A stretch of DNA of 64,000 bases from NCBI GenBank assembly GCA_903829815.1, contig CAIKRR010000059.1, positions 127,311 through 191,310 on the forward strand, written 5' to 3'. Shown piece after piece: positions 63,485 to 64,000 of the stretch. The notes beneath the pieces are model-generated. The model was given only the letters and a program-made list of their open reading frames with translations, was not told where the DNA came from and made no database searches. The stretch is from an uncultured Pseudomonadota bacterium (GTDB lineage: Bacteria; Pseudomonadota; Gammaproteobacteria; Burkholderiales; SG8-39). Position numbers and translations under genes: made by a program. Every line of letters starts with the position of its first letter. The stretch's first letter is position 1.

Positions 63485-64000
63485 ATGCAACCCGACCAGA
63501 CCATCCTGCTGACCCGTTGCCTGCGCGAGCGCATTCTCGTGCTCGATGGCGCGATGGGCACGATGATTCAGCAACACCACCTGGACGAGGCCGGCTATCG
63601 CGGTGAGCGCTTCGCCCATCACGGCCATGACCAGCGCGGCAACAACGACCTGCTGGTACTGACCCAGCCGGCACTGGTGAGCGCGATTCACCGCGCCTAC
63701 CTGGAGGCCGGTGCAGACATCATCGAGACCAACACCTTCAATGCCACGGCACCGGCCATGTCCGACTACGGCATGGAAGGCCAGGTCGCCGAGATCAACC
63801 GCACCGCAGCACAACTGGCGCGCGAGGCGGTCGACACCTTCATGCGTGCAAACCCGGGGCGGCCCTGCTTCGTGGCCGGCGCAATCGGCCCGACCAACAA
63901 GACCGCCTCGATCTCGCCCGATGTGAACGATCCGGGCTTTCGCAACATCGACTTCGATGCCCTGGTCAGTGCGTATGAGGAAGCGGTGCATGCGCTGATC
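63485..64000 (+). CDS. metH: Methionine synthase MetH, N-terminal part (cobalamin-dependent)
   Basis: The gene runs off the right edge of the window; 172 codons are visible. The sequence is the start of the homocysteine-binding barrel of MetH: ILVLDGAMGTMIQQHHLDE, the NDLLVLTQP block, ADIIETNTFNATAPAMSDYG and FVAGAIGPTNKTASISPDVNDPG. MetH transfers the methyl group of methyltetrahydrofolate through cobalamin to homocysteine. The zinc-binding Cys residues lie beyond the window, so whether the B12 domains are in this same gene cannot be seen, although the NTFNAT and GPTNKT blocks are typical of MetH. No cobalamin or SAH riboswitch was recognised in the leader. Confidence 0.93.
   Translation, partial: MQPDQTILLTRCLRERILVLDGAMGTMIQQHHLDEAGYRGERFAHHGHDQRGNNDLLVLTQPALVSAIHRAYLEAGADIIETNTFNATAPAMSDYGMEGQVAEINRTAAQLAREAVDTFMRANPGRPCFVAGAIGPTNKTASISPDVNDPGFRNIDFDALVSAYEEAVHALI

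Noticed and set aside
1..64000. tRNA genes, insertion sequences, CRISPR arrays, prophage or toxin-antitoxin genes
   Set aside because: None recognised; intergenic regions are short and nearly all sequence is accounted for by chromosomal-type genes.

Overview
The window is a GC-rich, densely packed bacterial chromosome segment, most likely from a betaproteobacterium of the order Burkholderiales. The reasons are the gene order yqgE-ruvX-pyrR-pyrB-pyrC', the pilT/pilU pair beside yggS-proC-yggT, a pilGHIJ-chpA block next to metH, a Bug-type (TctC) solute receptor, and very frequent GTG starts with 4-base ATGA/GTGA gene overlaps. No tRNA, rRNA, CRISPR array, insertion sequence or phage gene was seen. 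Species-level identity cannot be given from the sequence alone.

Layout. 1-1917: the end of a thiamine-diphosphate enzyme, then bioB. 1924-8258 (minus): a marR-led catabolic operon, marR-dctQ-dctM-GST-CocE hydrolase-cupin-carboxymuconolactone decarboxylase (CMD), with a flavin oxygenase divergent from it (8453-9694) and a MarR-type palindrome between them. 9918-19187 (plus): a five-gene cluster of circularly permuted ATP-grasp, alpha-E, transglutaminase and DUF2126 proteins, arranged as two parallel sets; this is a predicted amide-ligation system of unknown product. 19363-22896: a yghU-type glutathione enzyme, then corA-pgi on the opposite strand. 22946-34175 (minus): a long co-directional run with a peptide/nickel-type ABC transporter, an AtzG/AtzE-like amidase pair, an NMT1-like receptor, a RutB/isochorismatase-like amidohydrolase, a cupin, a creatininase-family protein and a Rieske oxygenase. 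It looks like an uptake and breakdown route for a nitrogen-rich compound.

34520-41244: an Hfq-domain protein with a long tail, a second cupin+CMD pair, two alpha/beta hydrolases, a Bug receptor and an FAD monooxygenase. 41272-53086: core genes, namely an HNH nuclease, a THUMP RNA methyltransferase, pilU and pilT, yggS-proC-yggT, the pyrimidine operon yqgE-ruvX-pyrR-pyrB-pyrC' (whose dihydroorotase-like member has lost its metal ligands) and a photolyase. 53109-62194 (minus): the Pil-Chp chemosensory operon pilG-pilH-pilI-pilJ-chpA, which works with the PilT/PilU motors to steer type IV pili. 62474-64000: a methyltransferase-fold lipoprotein and the start of metH.

The most interesting parts are the duplicated amidoligase cluster, in which one ATP-grasp copy appears to have lost acidic and amide active-site residues, and the AtzGE/RutB-like/creatininase/Rieske operon. 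The duplicated cupin-CMD modules, the extra Hfq-like protein and the lipoprotein methyltransferase are also worth a closer look.
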